Source: an uncultured Lachnospiraceae bacterium (GTDB taxonomy: Bacteria; Bacillota; Clostridia; Lachnospirales; Lachnospiraceae). Taken from it: DNA of 64,000 nt. The translations under genes were made by a program, and so were the position numbers. Under the pieces are notes generated by a model that did not search any database, was not told where the DNA came from, and saw nothing but the letters and a program-made list of their open reading frames with translations. The stretch spans positions 44,864 through 108,863 of the forward strand of contig CAKRJP010000009.1 of the NCBI GenBank assembly GCA_934351835.1, written 5' to 3'. This document shows, in pieces, positions 50,805-59,616 of the stretch; the first letter of the stretch is position 1, and every line of letters starts with the position of its first letter.

Positions 50805-51554
50805 TTAACCAAACCTCCCTGTGATATAATCTTCAGTTCTTTTATCCTGTGGTATTGAGAATAATTTTTCAGTCTCGTTATACTCAATTACTTCGCCAAG
50901 TAAAAAGAATGCGGTATTGTCAGACACACGCACTGCCTGCTGCATATTATGTGTAACCATGACAATAGTATAATCTTTTTTAAGTTCCATCGCAAGGTCC
51001 TCGATCTTGGATGTTGAAATCGGATCAAGGGCTGATGTAGGTTCATCCATAAGAAGCACTTCCGGCTCTACCGCAAGGGCTCTCGCAATGCAAAGTCTCT
51101 GCTGCTGTCCACCTGACATACCAAGCGCACTAGACTTTAATCTGTCCTTACATTCATCCCAGATAGCTGCAGAACGCAGAGATTTTTCCACTATATCATC
51201 CAGCTTTGCCTTGGAATGGATACCATGGGTACGCGGTCCGTAAGCGATATTGTCATAAATACTCATTGGAAATGGATTCGGTTTCTGGAATACCATTCCC
51301 ACTCTTTTTCTCAGGGCATTTACATCTATGTCTTTGAAAATATCTTTTCCATCCAGACGGATATCGCCCTCAATCCTGCACCCTTCCACCAGGTCATTCA
51401 TTCGATTGATTGATTTTAATAATGTAGATTTACCACAGCCTGAAGGGCCGATAAATGCGGTAATCTTATTTGGCTCGATTTCCAGATTCACATCTTTCAA
51501 TGCATGGAAATCGGTATAATATAAATTCATATTTTTTATACTTATCTTACTCAT
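50805..51554 (-). CDS. pstB: phosphate ABC transporter ATP-binding protein
   Basis: The 249-residue ATPase carries Walker A (GPSGCGKSTLLKSINRMND), signature MSGGQQQRLCIARAL, Walker B (VLLMDEPTSALDP) and a switch His (VTHNMQQA). The close PstB features YYTDFHALKDV and KRVGMVFQKPNPFPMSIY make the assignment firm. Confidence 0.97.
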   Translation of the reverse strand: MSKISIKNMNLYYTDFHALKDVNLEIEPNKITAFIGPSGCGKSTLLKSINRMNDLVEGCRIEGDIRLDGKDIFKDIDVNALRKRVGMVFQKPNPFPMSIYDNIAYGPRTHGIHSKAKLDDIVEKSLRSAAIWDECKDRLKSSALGMSGGQQQRLCIARALAVEPEVLLMDEPTSALDPISTSKIEDLAMELKKDYTIVMVTHNMQQAVRVSDNTAFFLLGEVIEYNETEKLFSIPQDKRTEDYITGRFG

Positions 51555-51578
51555 ATGATCTCCTCTAACTTCTACCCC

Positions 51579-52418
51579 TTAGGCCTTTGTCAGTTTTTTC
51601 GCCAACATGCCGGATAATGTATTGATCAGAACCACTACCACCAAAAGAATGACTGCTGTAGCATATGCCTGATCCATGTACAATCCTTCACTTGCCAGGT
51701 TATACATATGCACCGCCAGTGTTCTTCCTGAACTCATAACAGATTTTGGAAAATCTGCCACTGTACCTGCCGTATAGATCAGCGCTGCTGTTTCTCCGAT
51801 GATACGTCCAATTGCCAGGATAACTCCTGCCAGGATTCCCGGAACTGCTGCCGGAAGTACAATACGAAACACTGTTCGAAGTTTCCCTGCCCCCAGTCCA
51901 AAACTTCCTTCTCTGTAGGAATCCGGCACTGCCCGAAGTGCTTCTTCTGTACTTCTCATAATCAGCGGCAACACCATGATCGCTAAAGTAAACGCTCCTG
52001 CAAGTATGGAAAATCCCCAACCACAGGTGGTTACAAAGAACAACATTCCAAACAATCCATAGACAATAGAAGGAATACCCTGTAAAGTCTCTGTCGTCAG
52101 TCGGATCACTTCTACAAATTTATTTCCACGTTTTGCATATTCTACCAGAAAAATTGCCGAGAAAATTCCCAGAGGAACTGCGATCAGAAGTGAAAGCAGT
52201 GTCATCACAATCGTATTTACCAGAGCCGGCATCAAAGACGCATTTTCAGAGCTATAATGCAATGAAAATAATGATGGTTTTAAATACGGCACTCCATGGA
52301 TCAGTATATAAGCAATCAGAAATATCAGTACAGAAAATGTAATCAACGCTGATAGCAAAACCAGAATCATCATAATAAGTGAACCCGGAGTTTTTAAATA
52401 AGATTTTATTTTATTCAT
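51579..52418 (-). CDS. pstA: phosphate ABC transporter permease
   Basis: The 279-residue permease has six membrane helices and the inner-membrane loop EALRAVPDSYREGSFGLGAG that docks on PstB. It overlaps the pstC end by 8 bases, indicating coupled translation. Confidence 0.95.
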   Translation of the reverse strand: MNKIKSYLKTPGSLIMMILVLLSALITFSVLIFLIAYILIHGVPYLKPSLFSLHYSSENASLMPALVNTIVMTLLSLLIAVPLGIFSAIFLVEYAKRGNKFVEVIRLTTETLQGIPSIVYGLFGMLFFVTTCGWGFSILAGAFTLAIMVLPLIMRSTEEALRAVPDSYREGSFGLGAGKLRTVFRIVLPAAVPGILAGVILAIGRIIGETAALIYTAGTVADFPKSVMSSGRTLAVHMYNLASEGLYMDQAYATAVILLVVVVLINTLSGMLAKKLTKA

Positions 52419-53304
52419 GGCTTCCCCTCCGTTTCAGTAATGCCACACAGAAATTCAGAAGCAGGATAAAGATGAATAACACCACTCCTGTTGCGATCAG
52501 CGCTTCTCTGTGAAGCCCCGCTGCATATCCCATCTCTATTACGATGTTCGCAGTCAGCGTTCTTACACCTTTGAAAATACCTGCAGGCATTCTTGCCTGG
52601 TTACCGGCTACCATGATAACTGCCATCGTCTCACCGATCGCACGTCCCACACCTAATACCAGCGCTGCTACAACTCCTGATTTTGCTGCAGGAAGCACTA
52701 CCGTAAAGATCGCTCTCTCATGCGTTGCTCCCAATGCTACTGCACCTTCATAGTACTGTGTCGGCACAGCTCTGAGTGCTGATTCTGTCAGTCCGATGAT
52801 TGTTGGGAGAATCATCATTCCAAGGAGTAATGATGCAGTCAGAATACTGCTTCCATTGCCTGCACTTTGAATAATTCCCATGCTCTTAAGATCTCTTCCC
52901 AGCGTTCTTATCATAGGTACCAACACTACTAAACCGAAAAAGCCATAGACAACTGACGGGATTCCTGCCAGTAATTCTGTTGCTGATTTTAAAGGTCTGT
53001 ATATTTTATCAGGACAGTAGAATGCCATAAATACTGCTGTCAGAATACCGATTGGGACTCCAAAAAGGATTGCTCCGGCTGTAACATATAAACTTCCTAT
53101 GATCATCGGGAAAATTCCATAGATATCATTCTTTGGTCTCCACATTTCACCACTCAAGAATTTCCCAAATCCAATTTCCTTCATTGCAGGGATTCCATTT
53201 GCAAACAAAAAGATACAAATAAGAGCTACCGCCAGTACCGAAGCACAGGCGGCTACGAAGAATACACCCTGCATGAATTTTTCTGTCCATGCTTTTTGTT
53301 TCAT
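52411..53304 (-). CDS. pstC: phosphate ABC transporter permease
   Basis: The 297-residue permease has six membrane helices and the loop ESALRAVPTQYYEGAVALGA typical of PstC. It starts 21 bases after pstS and forms the channel with PstA. Confidence 0.95.
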   Translation of the reverse strand: MKQKAWTEKFMQGVFFVAACASVLAVALICIFLFANGIPAMKEIGFGKFLSGEMWRPKNDIYGIFPMIIGSLYVTAGAILFGVPIGILTAVFMAFYCPDKIYRPLKSATELLAGIPSVVYGFFGLVVLVPMIRTLGRDLKSMGIIQSAGNGSSILTASLLLGMMILPTIIGLTESALRAVPTQYYEGAVALGATHERAIFTVVLPAAKSGVVAALVLGVGRAIGETMAVIMVAGNQARMPAGIFKGVRTLTANIVIEMGYAAGLHREALIATGVVLFIFILLLNFCVALLKRRGSHE

Positions 53305-53325
53305 TCTAACTCTCCTTTATCTGCA

Positions 53326-54255
53326 TTATTTTGCAACTTCATCCCATGTAAGAGCTTCACCGGTGTAAATGCTTTTTACCTGATCTGCTGTAAGTTCATC
53401 TGTCGGGTTGTTCTTGTTTACGATAACCGCAATACCATCTGTAGCGATTACCTGAGATGTAAGTTCTGCACTCTCTTCATCTTTCAGTTCACGTGATGCC
53501 ATACCGATATCATAGCTTCCGTCGATTGTTGATGTCATACCTGTTGTTGAATCTGTTGTCTGAAGTTCAATCTCTGCATTTGGATTTACTGTCTTATATG
53601 CCTCGATCAGCTTCTCCATTACAGGTGATACCGAAGAAGATCCACCTACAACTGCTTTTCCTTCCGGATTTGTTCCCTCGAAATCTTTTGCATCATCAAC
53701 CGGAATATATCCGTTATCCTCTACAACTTTCTGTCCATCCTTACTCATAATGAATGCGATAAAATCTTTTGCCACATCATTATCCAGATCTGCTTTTGTT
53801 GCAATGTTAAATGGTCTTGATACTTTGTAATCACCACTCTTGATATTCTCTGCGGTTGCCTCGGCTCCATCGATTTTAAGTGCTTTTACGCTGTCATCTA
53901 ATGAACCAAGTGATACATAACCGATTGCATAATCATCTCCGGCTACTGTTGTAAGCATTACTGATGTACTGTTTGTGATCTGTGCATCCTCTGTTGTATT
54001 ATCAACCTTTTCGCCATTTTCATCTTTCTCTTCGATTCCGAACAACTCAATGAAAGCTCCTCTTGTACCAGAACCGTCTTCTCTTGATACGATTGTGATA
54101 TCTGAAGAAGAATCCCAATCTGCTGATGCCTCTGCACTGTCTTTTGTAGAAGCTGCATCACTGCTATCTGATGATGCGGAATTTCCACATCCTACGGCCA
54201 TACCTGCTACCATTGTTGTCACTGCCAATAACGAAATAAACTTTTTCATCTTCAT
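53326..54255 (-). CDS. pstS: phosphate-binding lipoprotein
   Basis: The 309-residue binding protein has a lipoprotein signal (KKFISLLAVTTMVAGMAVGC, lipobox Cys at about residue 22), a Ser/Asp/Ala linker and a PstS-type domain. Phosphate contacts are expected in SREDGSGTRGAF and GGSSSVSPVMEKL. Start 54255 is chosen because AAGGAG lies 9 bases upstream; an in-frame ATG at 54306 gives a Lys-rich extension ahead of the signal peptide. It is first in the pst operon. Confidence 0.95.
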   Translation of the reverse strand: MKMKKFISLLAVTTMVAGMAVGCGNSASSDSSDAASTKDSAEASADWDSSSDITIVSREDGSGTRGAFIELFGIEEKDENGEKVDNTTEDAQITNSTSVMLTTVAGDDYAIGYVSLGSLDDSVKALKIDGAEATAENIKSGDYKVSRPFNIATKADLDNDVAKDFIAFIMSKDGQKVVEDNGYIPVDDAKDFEGTNPEGKAVVGGSSSVSPVMEKLIEAYKTVNPNAEIELQTTDSTTGMTSTIDGSYDIGMASRELKDEESAELTSQVIATDGIAVIVNKNNPTDELTADQVKSIYTGEALTWDEVAK

Positions 54256-54326
54256 AATTTCTTTCTCCTTTTTTAACTTCTTCAACTTCTTGTACCTCAT
54301 GTACAAGTGCTATCATACAGAAGCAA

Positions 54327-54366
54327 TGTAAAATCCAAAATCTTCTCAACGTTAAATATTTGTAAA
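54327..54366 (-). promoter_or_regulatory. candidate PhoB binding repeats upstream of pstS
   Basis: On the minus strand TTTACA (54366-54361), five bases, then TTAACG (54355-54350), with another TTTACA at 54332-54327, resemble the TT(A/T)ACA direct repeats with 11-base period bound by Gram-positive PhoP/PhoB proteins. The third repeat is off the strict period by one base. Confidence 0.45.
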
Positions 54367-54427
54367 AAGCATAGCTCCATGCTATAATTCTTATGTTAAT
54401 GAAATCAGATACCGGAAAGGAACAATT

Positions 54428-55288
54428 ATGTGGATAGCAGACGGATGGAAAGATTATGAAGTAATAGATTGCAGCCGCGGCGAGAAACTAGAACGCTGGG
54501 GCGATTATATCCTGGTCAGACCGGACCCGCAGGTCATCTGGGATACGCCACGCACAGAACGTGGATGGAAACATATGAACGGCCATTATCACCGCAGTAA
54601 AAAAGGTGGCGGCGAGTGGGAGTTTTTCAGTCTCCCAAAGCAGTGGCAGATTCATTACGGAGAGTTAACATTTAATCTGAAACCTTTCAGTTTTAAACAT
54701 ACCGGATTATTCCCGGAGCAGGCAACCAACTGGGACTGGTTTGGTGATAAAATTCGTAACGCCGGACGTCCGGTCAAAGTCCTGAATTTATTTGCCTACA
54801 CCGGAGGTGCCACGCTGGCTGCCGCTGCGGCAGGTGCTCAGGTTACTCATGTAGACGCATCTAAAGGTATGGTTAACTGGGCAAAAGAGAACGCCGCATC
54901 GTCAGGATTATCTGACAAGCCGATCCGCTGGCTGGTAGATGACTGTGTGAAGTTTGTAGAACGTGAGATCCGCCGTGGAAATCATTACGATGCGATCATC
55001 ATGGATCCGCCTTCTTACGGAAGAGGACCAAAAGGCGAGATTTGGAAGATTGAAGATCAGATTCATTCACTGATCAAGTTATGTACAAAGATCTTATCAG
55101 ACAAGCCATTATTTTTCTTAGTCAATTCTTATACAACAGGGCTTGCACCTGCAGTACTGACTTATATGATTGCTACAGAATTAAAAGATTACAAAGGACA
55201 TGTAGATTCACAGGAGATCGGACTTCCTGTGTCACATACAGGACTTGTGCTTCCTTGCGGAGCATCCGGAAGATGGGAATGCGATTAA
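54428..55288 (+). CDS. class I SAM-dependent RNA methyltransferase (RlmI-like)
   Basis: The 286-residue protein has an N-terminal beta-rich region and a Rossmann methyltransferase domain: SAM motif VLNLFAYTGGATLAAAAAG, DASKGMVNWAKEN, and DPPSYGRGPKGE as the catalytic loop. It resembles the RlmI/RlmL group that methylates 23S rRNA. The N-terminal PUA domain of RlmI is missing, so the exact target is unsure. It is monocistronic, with AAAGG upstream of the ATG. Confidence 0.85.
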   Translation: MWIADGWKDYEVIDCSRGEKLERWGDYILVRPDPQVIWDTPRTERGWKHMNGHYHRSKKGGGEWEFFSLPKQWQIHYGELTFNLKPFSFKHTGLFPEQATNWDWFGDKIRNAGRPVKVLNLFAYTGGATLAAAAAGAQVTHVDASKGMVNWAKENAASSGLSDKPIRWLVDDCVKFVEREIRRGNHYDAIIMDPPSYGRGPKGEIWKIEDQIHSLIKLCTKILSDKPLFFLVNSYTTGLAPAVLTYMIATELKDYKGHVDSQEIGLPVSHTGLVLPCGASGRWECD

Positions 55289-55306
55289 AAATCGCATTCC
55301 TTTTTT
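55275..55306 (+). terminator. terminator after the methyltransferase gene
   Basis: GGAATGCGATT and AATCGCATTCC pair around AAA and are followed by TTTTTT. The stem overlaps the last codons of the gene. Confidence 0.93.
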
Positions 55307-55378
55307 GTACCGTTAGCATTTTCGGTGATTTATCAATCAGCAAAAAAAGACCCCGAAGGATCTTTTTAATGTCTTAAT

Positions 55379-56038
55379 TTAATTCTGTTCCAGAGATTCC
55401 AAAAGTGGAATCACTTCCCTGAGACTCTTATATTTTCGGAATGCAAGTTCTGCGATCTCCACAGGTGGTTCTAACAGATCCGGAATCAATACCGGTATGG
55501 TTCCCGCTGCGTGTGCTGCACGAATCCCCGCAGGAGCATCTTCTAATGCAATGCACCTGTCCGGTTCTGTATTCACCAGTGCACTTGCTTTCAGATATAC
55601 CTCCGGATCCGGCTTGGAATGCTCTACCATATCACCTGTGACCATTCCATCAAAATAGCGGTAGATATCTATATCTTTTAAAACCTTCTCCGCATAGGCT
55701 CTTCTGGATGATGTTGCCACCGCCAGCTTATACCCATGACTTTTTGCATATTCTAAAAGATCTCGCGCCCCGTCCTTTACCGGCACTCCGCCAGATGCAA
55801 TCTCATAAAAATATCTGCTCGACCGCTCCGCAAATACATCGCACGGAAAATCCCCGCCATAAGTTTCTTTAAAATAAAGGTCTCTCCTGACCCTGTTCAT
55901 TCCCAGTGTGCGGTAAATGATCTGCCCGACATTCCGGTAGCCTAAGTCTCTTCCTGCAAGTTCCCAGGACTTCTGTACAATCCTCTCTGAATCAATCAGA
56001 AGTCCATCCATATCAAATAAAAGTGCTTCTACTCTCAT
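55379..56038 (-). CDS. HAD-superfamily phosphatase/phosphoglucomutase-like
   Basis: The 219-residue HAD hydrolase has motif I DMDGLLIDSE (nucleophile and acid/base Asp), a helical cap (residues about 18-80), motif II ATSSRR, motif III KPDPEVYLKA and motif IV LEDAPAGIRAAHAAG. It is of the beta-phosphoglucomutase-like subgroup. Start 56038 is chosen because the family begins MRVEALLFD and AAGG lies upstream. It follows a small gene by 22 bases. The substrate is not predictable. Confidence 0.88.
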   Translation of the reverse strand: MRVEALLFDMDGLLIDSERIVQKSWELAGRDLGYRNVGQIIYRTLGMNRVRRDLYFKETYGGDFPCDVFAERSSRYFYEIASGGVPVKDGARDLLEYAKSHGYKLAVATSSRRAYAEKVLKDIDIYRYFDGMVTGDMVEHSKPDPEVYLKASALVNTEPDRCIALEDAPAGIRAAHAAGTIPVLIPDLLEPPVEIAELAFRKYKSLREVIPLLESLEQN

Positions 56039-56060
56039 ACTCAAAACCTTAACATCCTGC

Positions 56061-56222
56061 TTAAAACTCGATGCCTCTTCCCAATGCATCCTTCAGATAA
56101 GAAGATACATCTTCTAATTTCTTAAGGATCTCCATCTTCTCCTCCAGGTCTTCGCCCTTCATGTCTTTATTCACCAGACACTGTTGAATATGCTTTACTT
56201 CTTTAATTAAATCAGCAGTCAT
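56061..56222 (-). CDS. small helical protein, 53 aa
   Basis: An ATG at 56222, 7 bases after GGAGG, starts a 53-residue charged helical protein (TADLIKEVKHIQQCLVNKDM, then EKMEILKKLEDVSSYLKDAL). The strong ribosome binding site and the tight spacing to the HAD gene support a real gene. I recognise no family. Confidence 0.72.
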   Translation of the reverse strand: MTADLIKEVKHIQQCLVNKDMKGEDLEEKMEILKKLEDVSSYLKDALGRGIEF

Positions 56223-56346
56223 AACGTGTACCTCCTTCTTTATTCTCTACCTATAGTATATCATAATCCATTAACAATTGCATAAGAACTAAACTTTATG
56301 ATATTATTTTTACAGAATTTATAGTCAAACACGAAAGGTTTATAAT

Positions 56347-56997
56347 ATGAAAGAACTTTCCAAAGAAGAACTGGCTCTTGAAGTTGTAGAGCGTTTAAAA
56401 AAAGAATATCCTGATACCGACTGTACCCTGGATTACAATGAAGCCTGGAAGCTTCTCGTCAGCGTCCGCCTGGCGGCACAGTGTACGGACGCCAGAGTAA
56501 ATGTCGTTGTCAAAGATCTTTATGCAAAGTATCCGGATATCAATGCACTGGCAGACGCCGATCCTGCCGATATCGAGGCAATCGTCCGCCCCTGTGGACT
56601 TGGGAAAAGCAAAGCCCGTGACATCAATGCCTGTATGAAAAAGTTAAGAGATGAATATAACGGCGAAGTGCCAAGAGATTTCAATGCACTATTAAAACTT
56701 CCGGGAGTTGGAAGAAAAAGTGCCAATCTGATTATGGGAGATGTATTCGGAGAACCTGCGATCGTTACCGACACCCACTGCATCCGGCTGAGTAACCGGA
56801 TTGGTCTGGTGGACGGAATCAAAGATCCCAAAAAAGTAGAGATGGCACTATGGGAACTCATTCCGCCGGAAGAAAGTAATAACTTCTGTCACCGCATGGT
56901 CGATCACGGACGCGAAGTCTGTACCGCAAGAACAAGCCCTTACTGCGACAAGTGCTGCCTCGCAGATATTTGTGCTTATCATCAGAAGTGCAAATAA
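56347..56997 (+). CDS. nth: endonuclease III
   Basis: The 216-residue base-excision glycosylase/AP lyase has the helix-hairpin-helix LLKLPGVGRKSANLIMGDVF with the catalytic Lys, and VTDTHCIRLSNRIGL with the catalytic Asp. The C-terminal [4Fe-4S] motif is present (VCTARTSPYCDKCCLADIC). It removes oxidised pyrimidines and nicks the DNA. It is alone in its transcript. Confidence 0.97.
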   Translation: MKELSKEELALEVVERLKKEYPDTDCTLDYNEAWKLLVSVRLAAQCTDARVNVVVKDLYAKYPDINALADADPADIEAIVRPCGLGKSKARDINACMKKLRDEYNGEVPRDFNALLKLPGVGRKSANLIMGDVFGEPAIVTDTHCIRLSNRIGLVDGIKDPKKVEMALWELIPPEESNNFCHRMVDHGREVCTARTSPYCDKCCLADICAYHQKCK

Positions 56998-57005
56998 CGC
57001 ATCCC

Positions 57006-57071
57006 GGGATTATATGCAGTCGCCAATATCCTGAGAAAACTCGGACTTCAGCTCGTTGTCTGGTAAAAAAA
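57006..57071. repeat. dispersed intergenic 66-bp repeat, copy 2
   Basis: Partner of 7865-7930 (51 of 66 positions by eye), 9 bases after the nth stop codon and directly before a terminator hairpin. Confidence 0.7.
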
Positions 57072-57110
57072 TGGAGTAGAGGAATAGTAATCTATCCCTC
57101 TACTCTGTAG
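57072..57110. terminator. bidirectional terminator hairpin
   Basis: GGAGTAGAGG and CCTCTACTC pair around a 13-base loop between the converging nth and small-protein genes; the A-run of the repeat supplies Ts on the minus strand. Confidence 0.75.
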
Positions 57111-57116
57111 TATTAT

Positions 57117-57353
57117 TTATTGTTTCATATTTTTTAATGTCTCAACTAATTCTAAATCGGACGGCTTTACTTTTAGATTCGAACAGTATTCTTTACCTTC
57201 CGGTGTTGTAACCGTAATCTCAATAACCGATCCTTCGACCAGAGCTTCCTGAGACACTGCTCTTAAGAACATCGGAAATTTCGGATGGTTCTGTTGAAAT
57301 ATATTCAAACCGCTCTGTATTTTCTGTATCATCGCAATCTGATTAAAATTCAT
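57117..57353 (-). CDS. conserved small protein, 78 aa
   Basis: The 78-residue protein has an N-terminal amphipathic helix (NQIAMIQKIQSGLNIFQQNH) and a beta-rich middle (GSVIEITVTTPEGKEYCSNL). AGCGA/AAAGGAGCG lies upstream of the ATG. The pattern is common in small Lachnospiraceae proteins, some from phages, but I assign no family or function. Confidence 0.65.
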   Translation of the reverse strand: MNFNQIAMIQKIQSGLNIFQQNHPKFPMFLRAVSQEALVEGSVIEITVTTPEGKEYCSNLKVKPSDLELVETLKNMKQ

Positions 57354-57826
57354 GTACTTATCGCTCCTTTTTCCTATAATAATCCTGTATCACTGATACT
57401 GGAATTATACAGGAAAAGAAAGAAATCGTCCAGTAGGAAGCGGTAGGAAGAACTAAAGTTTTAACGAGATTGGTCGTAAACCTGGCGCAAAGAGTCTCTG
57501 GTTTTATTTCAAATTTTCTTAAGCGACACTTAAGAATTTTTCGTTTTCTTTAATGGAATCAACATACTTTGGACATATTTCATCTGTATACTTAATGTCA
57601 GATAGTTGAACAAGACATCAACTATCTCCCCCTCATAAAGTAAATGCACCAATGAAGTTTTCATGGTGTACACTTTACTCTCATTCCTTTAGATAACTAT
57701 AACAACAACGAAACCCGTTAGCCACCGTGGCCAACGGGTTTTCGCTGTTTATTTTTTAATGAATTTCTCTGTTTCTTATTATAATACATTGTTATTTATT
57801 TTTCTCTATGCTATACTAAATCCAGA
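57354..57826. other. hairpin-rich intergenic region
   Basis: About 470 bases without a convincing gene. It contains three strong hairpins in a row: AGATAGTTG/CAACTATCT (57600-57608 with 57619-57627), a bulged CACCA/TGGTG stem (about 57640-57677), and AACCCGTT-GCCA/TGGC-AACGGGTT (57712-57740) followed by a T-rich tract. The only short frame, from ATG 57553, codes 18 residues and lacks a good ribosome binding site. Confidence 0.6.
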
Positions 57827-57845
57827 TTGAACGAAAGATTAAGCC

Positions 57846-57902
57846 AAGAGTTCATGAAGGGGTGCACCACCACGGGTGTATTTCTTTGTGAACTCTTTTT
57901 TT
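57846..57902 (+). ncRNA. thiS-leader hairpin, candidate thiS-motif RNA with terminator
   Basis: AAGAGTTCA (57846-57854) and TGAACTCTT (57889-57897) close a structure with a conserved-looking GGGGTGCACCACCACGGGTG insert and run into seven Ts, 72 bases ahead of thiS. No TPP riboswitch core (CTGAGA...) is present. A thiS RNA motif of unknown ligand has been described in Firmicutes at this position, and this hairpin is a plausible member. Confidence 0.6.
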
Positions 57903-57973
57903 ATGGCAAAGAACTTTTTCTCTGTTTCTTTAATCTTTTTGTCCTATCATCCGTAAGAAAGGAGAATCCACGA

Positions 57974-58171
57974 ATGATTACTGTAAATGGAAAAGAACTC
58001 GAATTGAAAGAGCCTTTGACCCTCGAAGTTTTTCTTACAGAAAGTCACTATAATTTAAAACGGGTCGCTGTGGAGATGAACGGCGAGATTGTTCCGAAAA
58101 ATGTTTATGCCACAACACTTTTACATAACGGTGATAAATTAGAGGTTGTAAGTTTTGTAGGTGGAGGTTGA
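57974..58171 (+). CDS. thiS: sulfur carrier protein ThiS
   Basis: The 65-residue ubiquitin-fold protein ends in Gly-Gly (VVSFVGGG), the C-terminus that ThiF adenylates and that carries thiocarboxylate sulfur for the thiazole. AAGGAG precedes ATG 57974. It is the first gene of the thi operon. Confidence 0.96.
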   Translation: MITVNGKELELKEPLTLEVFLTESHYNLKRVAVEMNGEIVPKNVYATTLLHNGDKLEVVSFVGGG

Positions 58172-58175
58172 TACT

Positions 58176-58817
58176 ATGAGTCGTATTTTAAGCAAAGAAG
58201 AAGTTTATCAGGCATTAAATGAACGCCATTCGCAGGAGACCCAGGCACTTCTCAATCAGGGGAATGTTGCCATCGCAGGACTTGGCGGCCTTGGTTCTAA
58301 TATTGCCTACGCACTTGCCAGAATCGGCGTCGGTCATCTGCATCTGATTGATTTTGACTGCGTGGACATCACCAATTTAAACCGCCAGCAATATTTTATG
58401 GAGCATATCGGCATGTACAAGACTGATGCCCTGAAATCACTGCTTTTAAAAATTAATCCTTATCTGGATATCCGGACGGACTGTGTAAAAGTGACAGAAG
58501 AAAATCTGGTGGATCTGTTTAAAGATAACGATATTATCTGTGAGGCTTTCGATGTGCCGGAGGCAAAAGCACTGTTAGTCAACGGAATTCTGGAACATTT
58601 CCCCGAAAAATATCTGGTATCCGGCTCCGGTATGGCGGGCTATGAAAGCAGCAACCTGATCCACACAAGAAAAGTCACCGAACATTTTTACCTGTGTGGT
58701 GATGAGACCAGTGAAGTCCGTTACGGTCACGGGCTAATGGCACCGCGAGTTGCCATCTGTGCCGCACACGAGGCAAACATGGTCACCCGGCTGATCCTTG
58801 GGGAGAACAATATTTAA
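58176..58817 (+). CDS. thiF: ThiS adenylyltransferase ThiF
   Basis: The 213-residue E1-like enzyme activates ThiS. It has the nucleotide-binding GLGGLGSNIAYALARIG and LIDFDCVDITNLNRQQYF with the conserved Arg-Gln. It is the short family-2 form without a C-terminal rhodanese domain. ATG 58176 has GGAGG 8 bases upstream and lies 4 bases after the thiS stop. Confidence 0.94.
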   Translation: MSRILSKEEVYQALNERHSQETQALLNQGNVAIAGLGGLGSNIAYALARIGVGHLHLIDFDCVDITNLNRQQYFMEHIGMYKTDALKSLLLKINPYLDIRTDCVKVTEENLVDLFKDNDIICEAFDVPEAKALLVNGILEHFPEKYLVSGSGMAGYESSNLIHTRKVTEHFYLCGDETSEVRYGHGLMAPRVAICAAHEANMVTRLILGENNI

Positions 58818-58845
58818 TAATAACTACACATAAAGGAGATCTATT

Positions 58846-59616
58846 ATGAACAGAACAGACGACAAATTAGTCATTGGCGGACACGAGTTTACCTCACGTT
58901 TTATCTTAGGTTCCGGCAAATATTCCCCGGAACTGATCGATGCCTGCGTCAATCAGGCAGAGGCACAAATGATTACACTCGCCCTTCGCCGCGCAAGTGA
59001 AGACGGCATGAGCATTCTGGATTATATACCGGAACATGTTACTTTACTGCCAAATACATCCGGCTCCAAGACCGCCGAAGAAGCTATCCGTATTGCCCGG
59101 CTGTCCAGAGAACTCGGCTGTGGGGATTTCGTAAAACTTGAAGTCATCCCGGATACCAAATATTTACTGCCGGATAACTACGAAACATTAAAAGCTACAG
59201 AAATCCTCGCAAATGAGGGATTCATCGTAATGCCTTACATGTACCCGGATCTGAATGTTGCCAAAAGCCTTGTGGATGCCGGAGCTGCTGCTGTCATGCC
59301 GCTTGCTGCGCCGATCGGTTCCAACCGTGGCTTATGCACCAGAGATTTTATCCAGATCCTGATTGATGAGATTGACCTTCCGATCATCGTAGATGCCGGT
59401 ATCGGACGCCCTTCCCAGGCATGTGAAGTAATGGAGATGGGTGCAGCCGCTGTTATGGCAAATACAGGAATCGCCACTGCCGGAAATATCCCGATGATGG
59501 CAGAGGCATTTAAAAATGCGATTAATGCCGGAAGAAATGCTTATCTTGCCGGTCTTGGAAGAACGATCATCGGCGGAGCAAGTGCTTCTTCGCCACTGAC
59601 AGGAGTTTCCAAATGA
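58846..59616 (+). CDS. thiG: thiazole synthase ThiG
   Basis: The 256-residue TIM barrel makes the thiazole phosphate from deoxyxylulose phosphate, dehydroglycine and ThiS thiocarboxylate. Visible: FILGSGKY, the Schiff-base Lys in DFVKLEVIPD, PLAAPIGSNRGL and the phosphate-binding AAVMANTGIATAGN. AAGGAG precedes the ATG. Its stop overlaps thiE by 4 bases. Confidence 0.97.
   Translation: MNRTDDKLVIGGHEFTSRFILGSGKYSPELIDACVNQAEAQMITLALRRASEDGMSILDYIPEHVTLLPNTSGSKTAEEAIRIARLSRELGCGDFVKLEVIPDTKYLLPDNYETLKATEILANEGFIVMPYMYPDLNVAKSLVDAGAAAVMPLAAPIGSNRGLCTRDFIQILIDEIDLPIIVDAGIGRPSQACEVMEMGAAAVMANTGIATAGNIPMMAEAFKNAINAGRNAYLAGLGRTIIGGASASSPLTGVSK

Noticed and set aside
57553..57609. 18-codon frame starting ATG in the pre-thi intergenic region
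   Set aside because: Too short, no suitable ribosome binding site, and it runs into hairpin structures.
57827..57973. Upstream in-frame extension of thiS
   Set aside because: It would translate through the leader hairpin and T-run; the ATG at 57974 has a good ribosome binding site and matches the family start.
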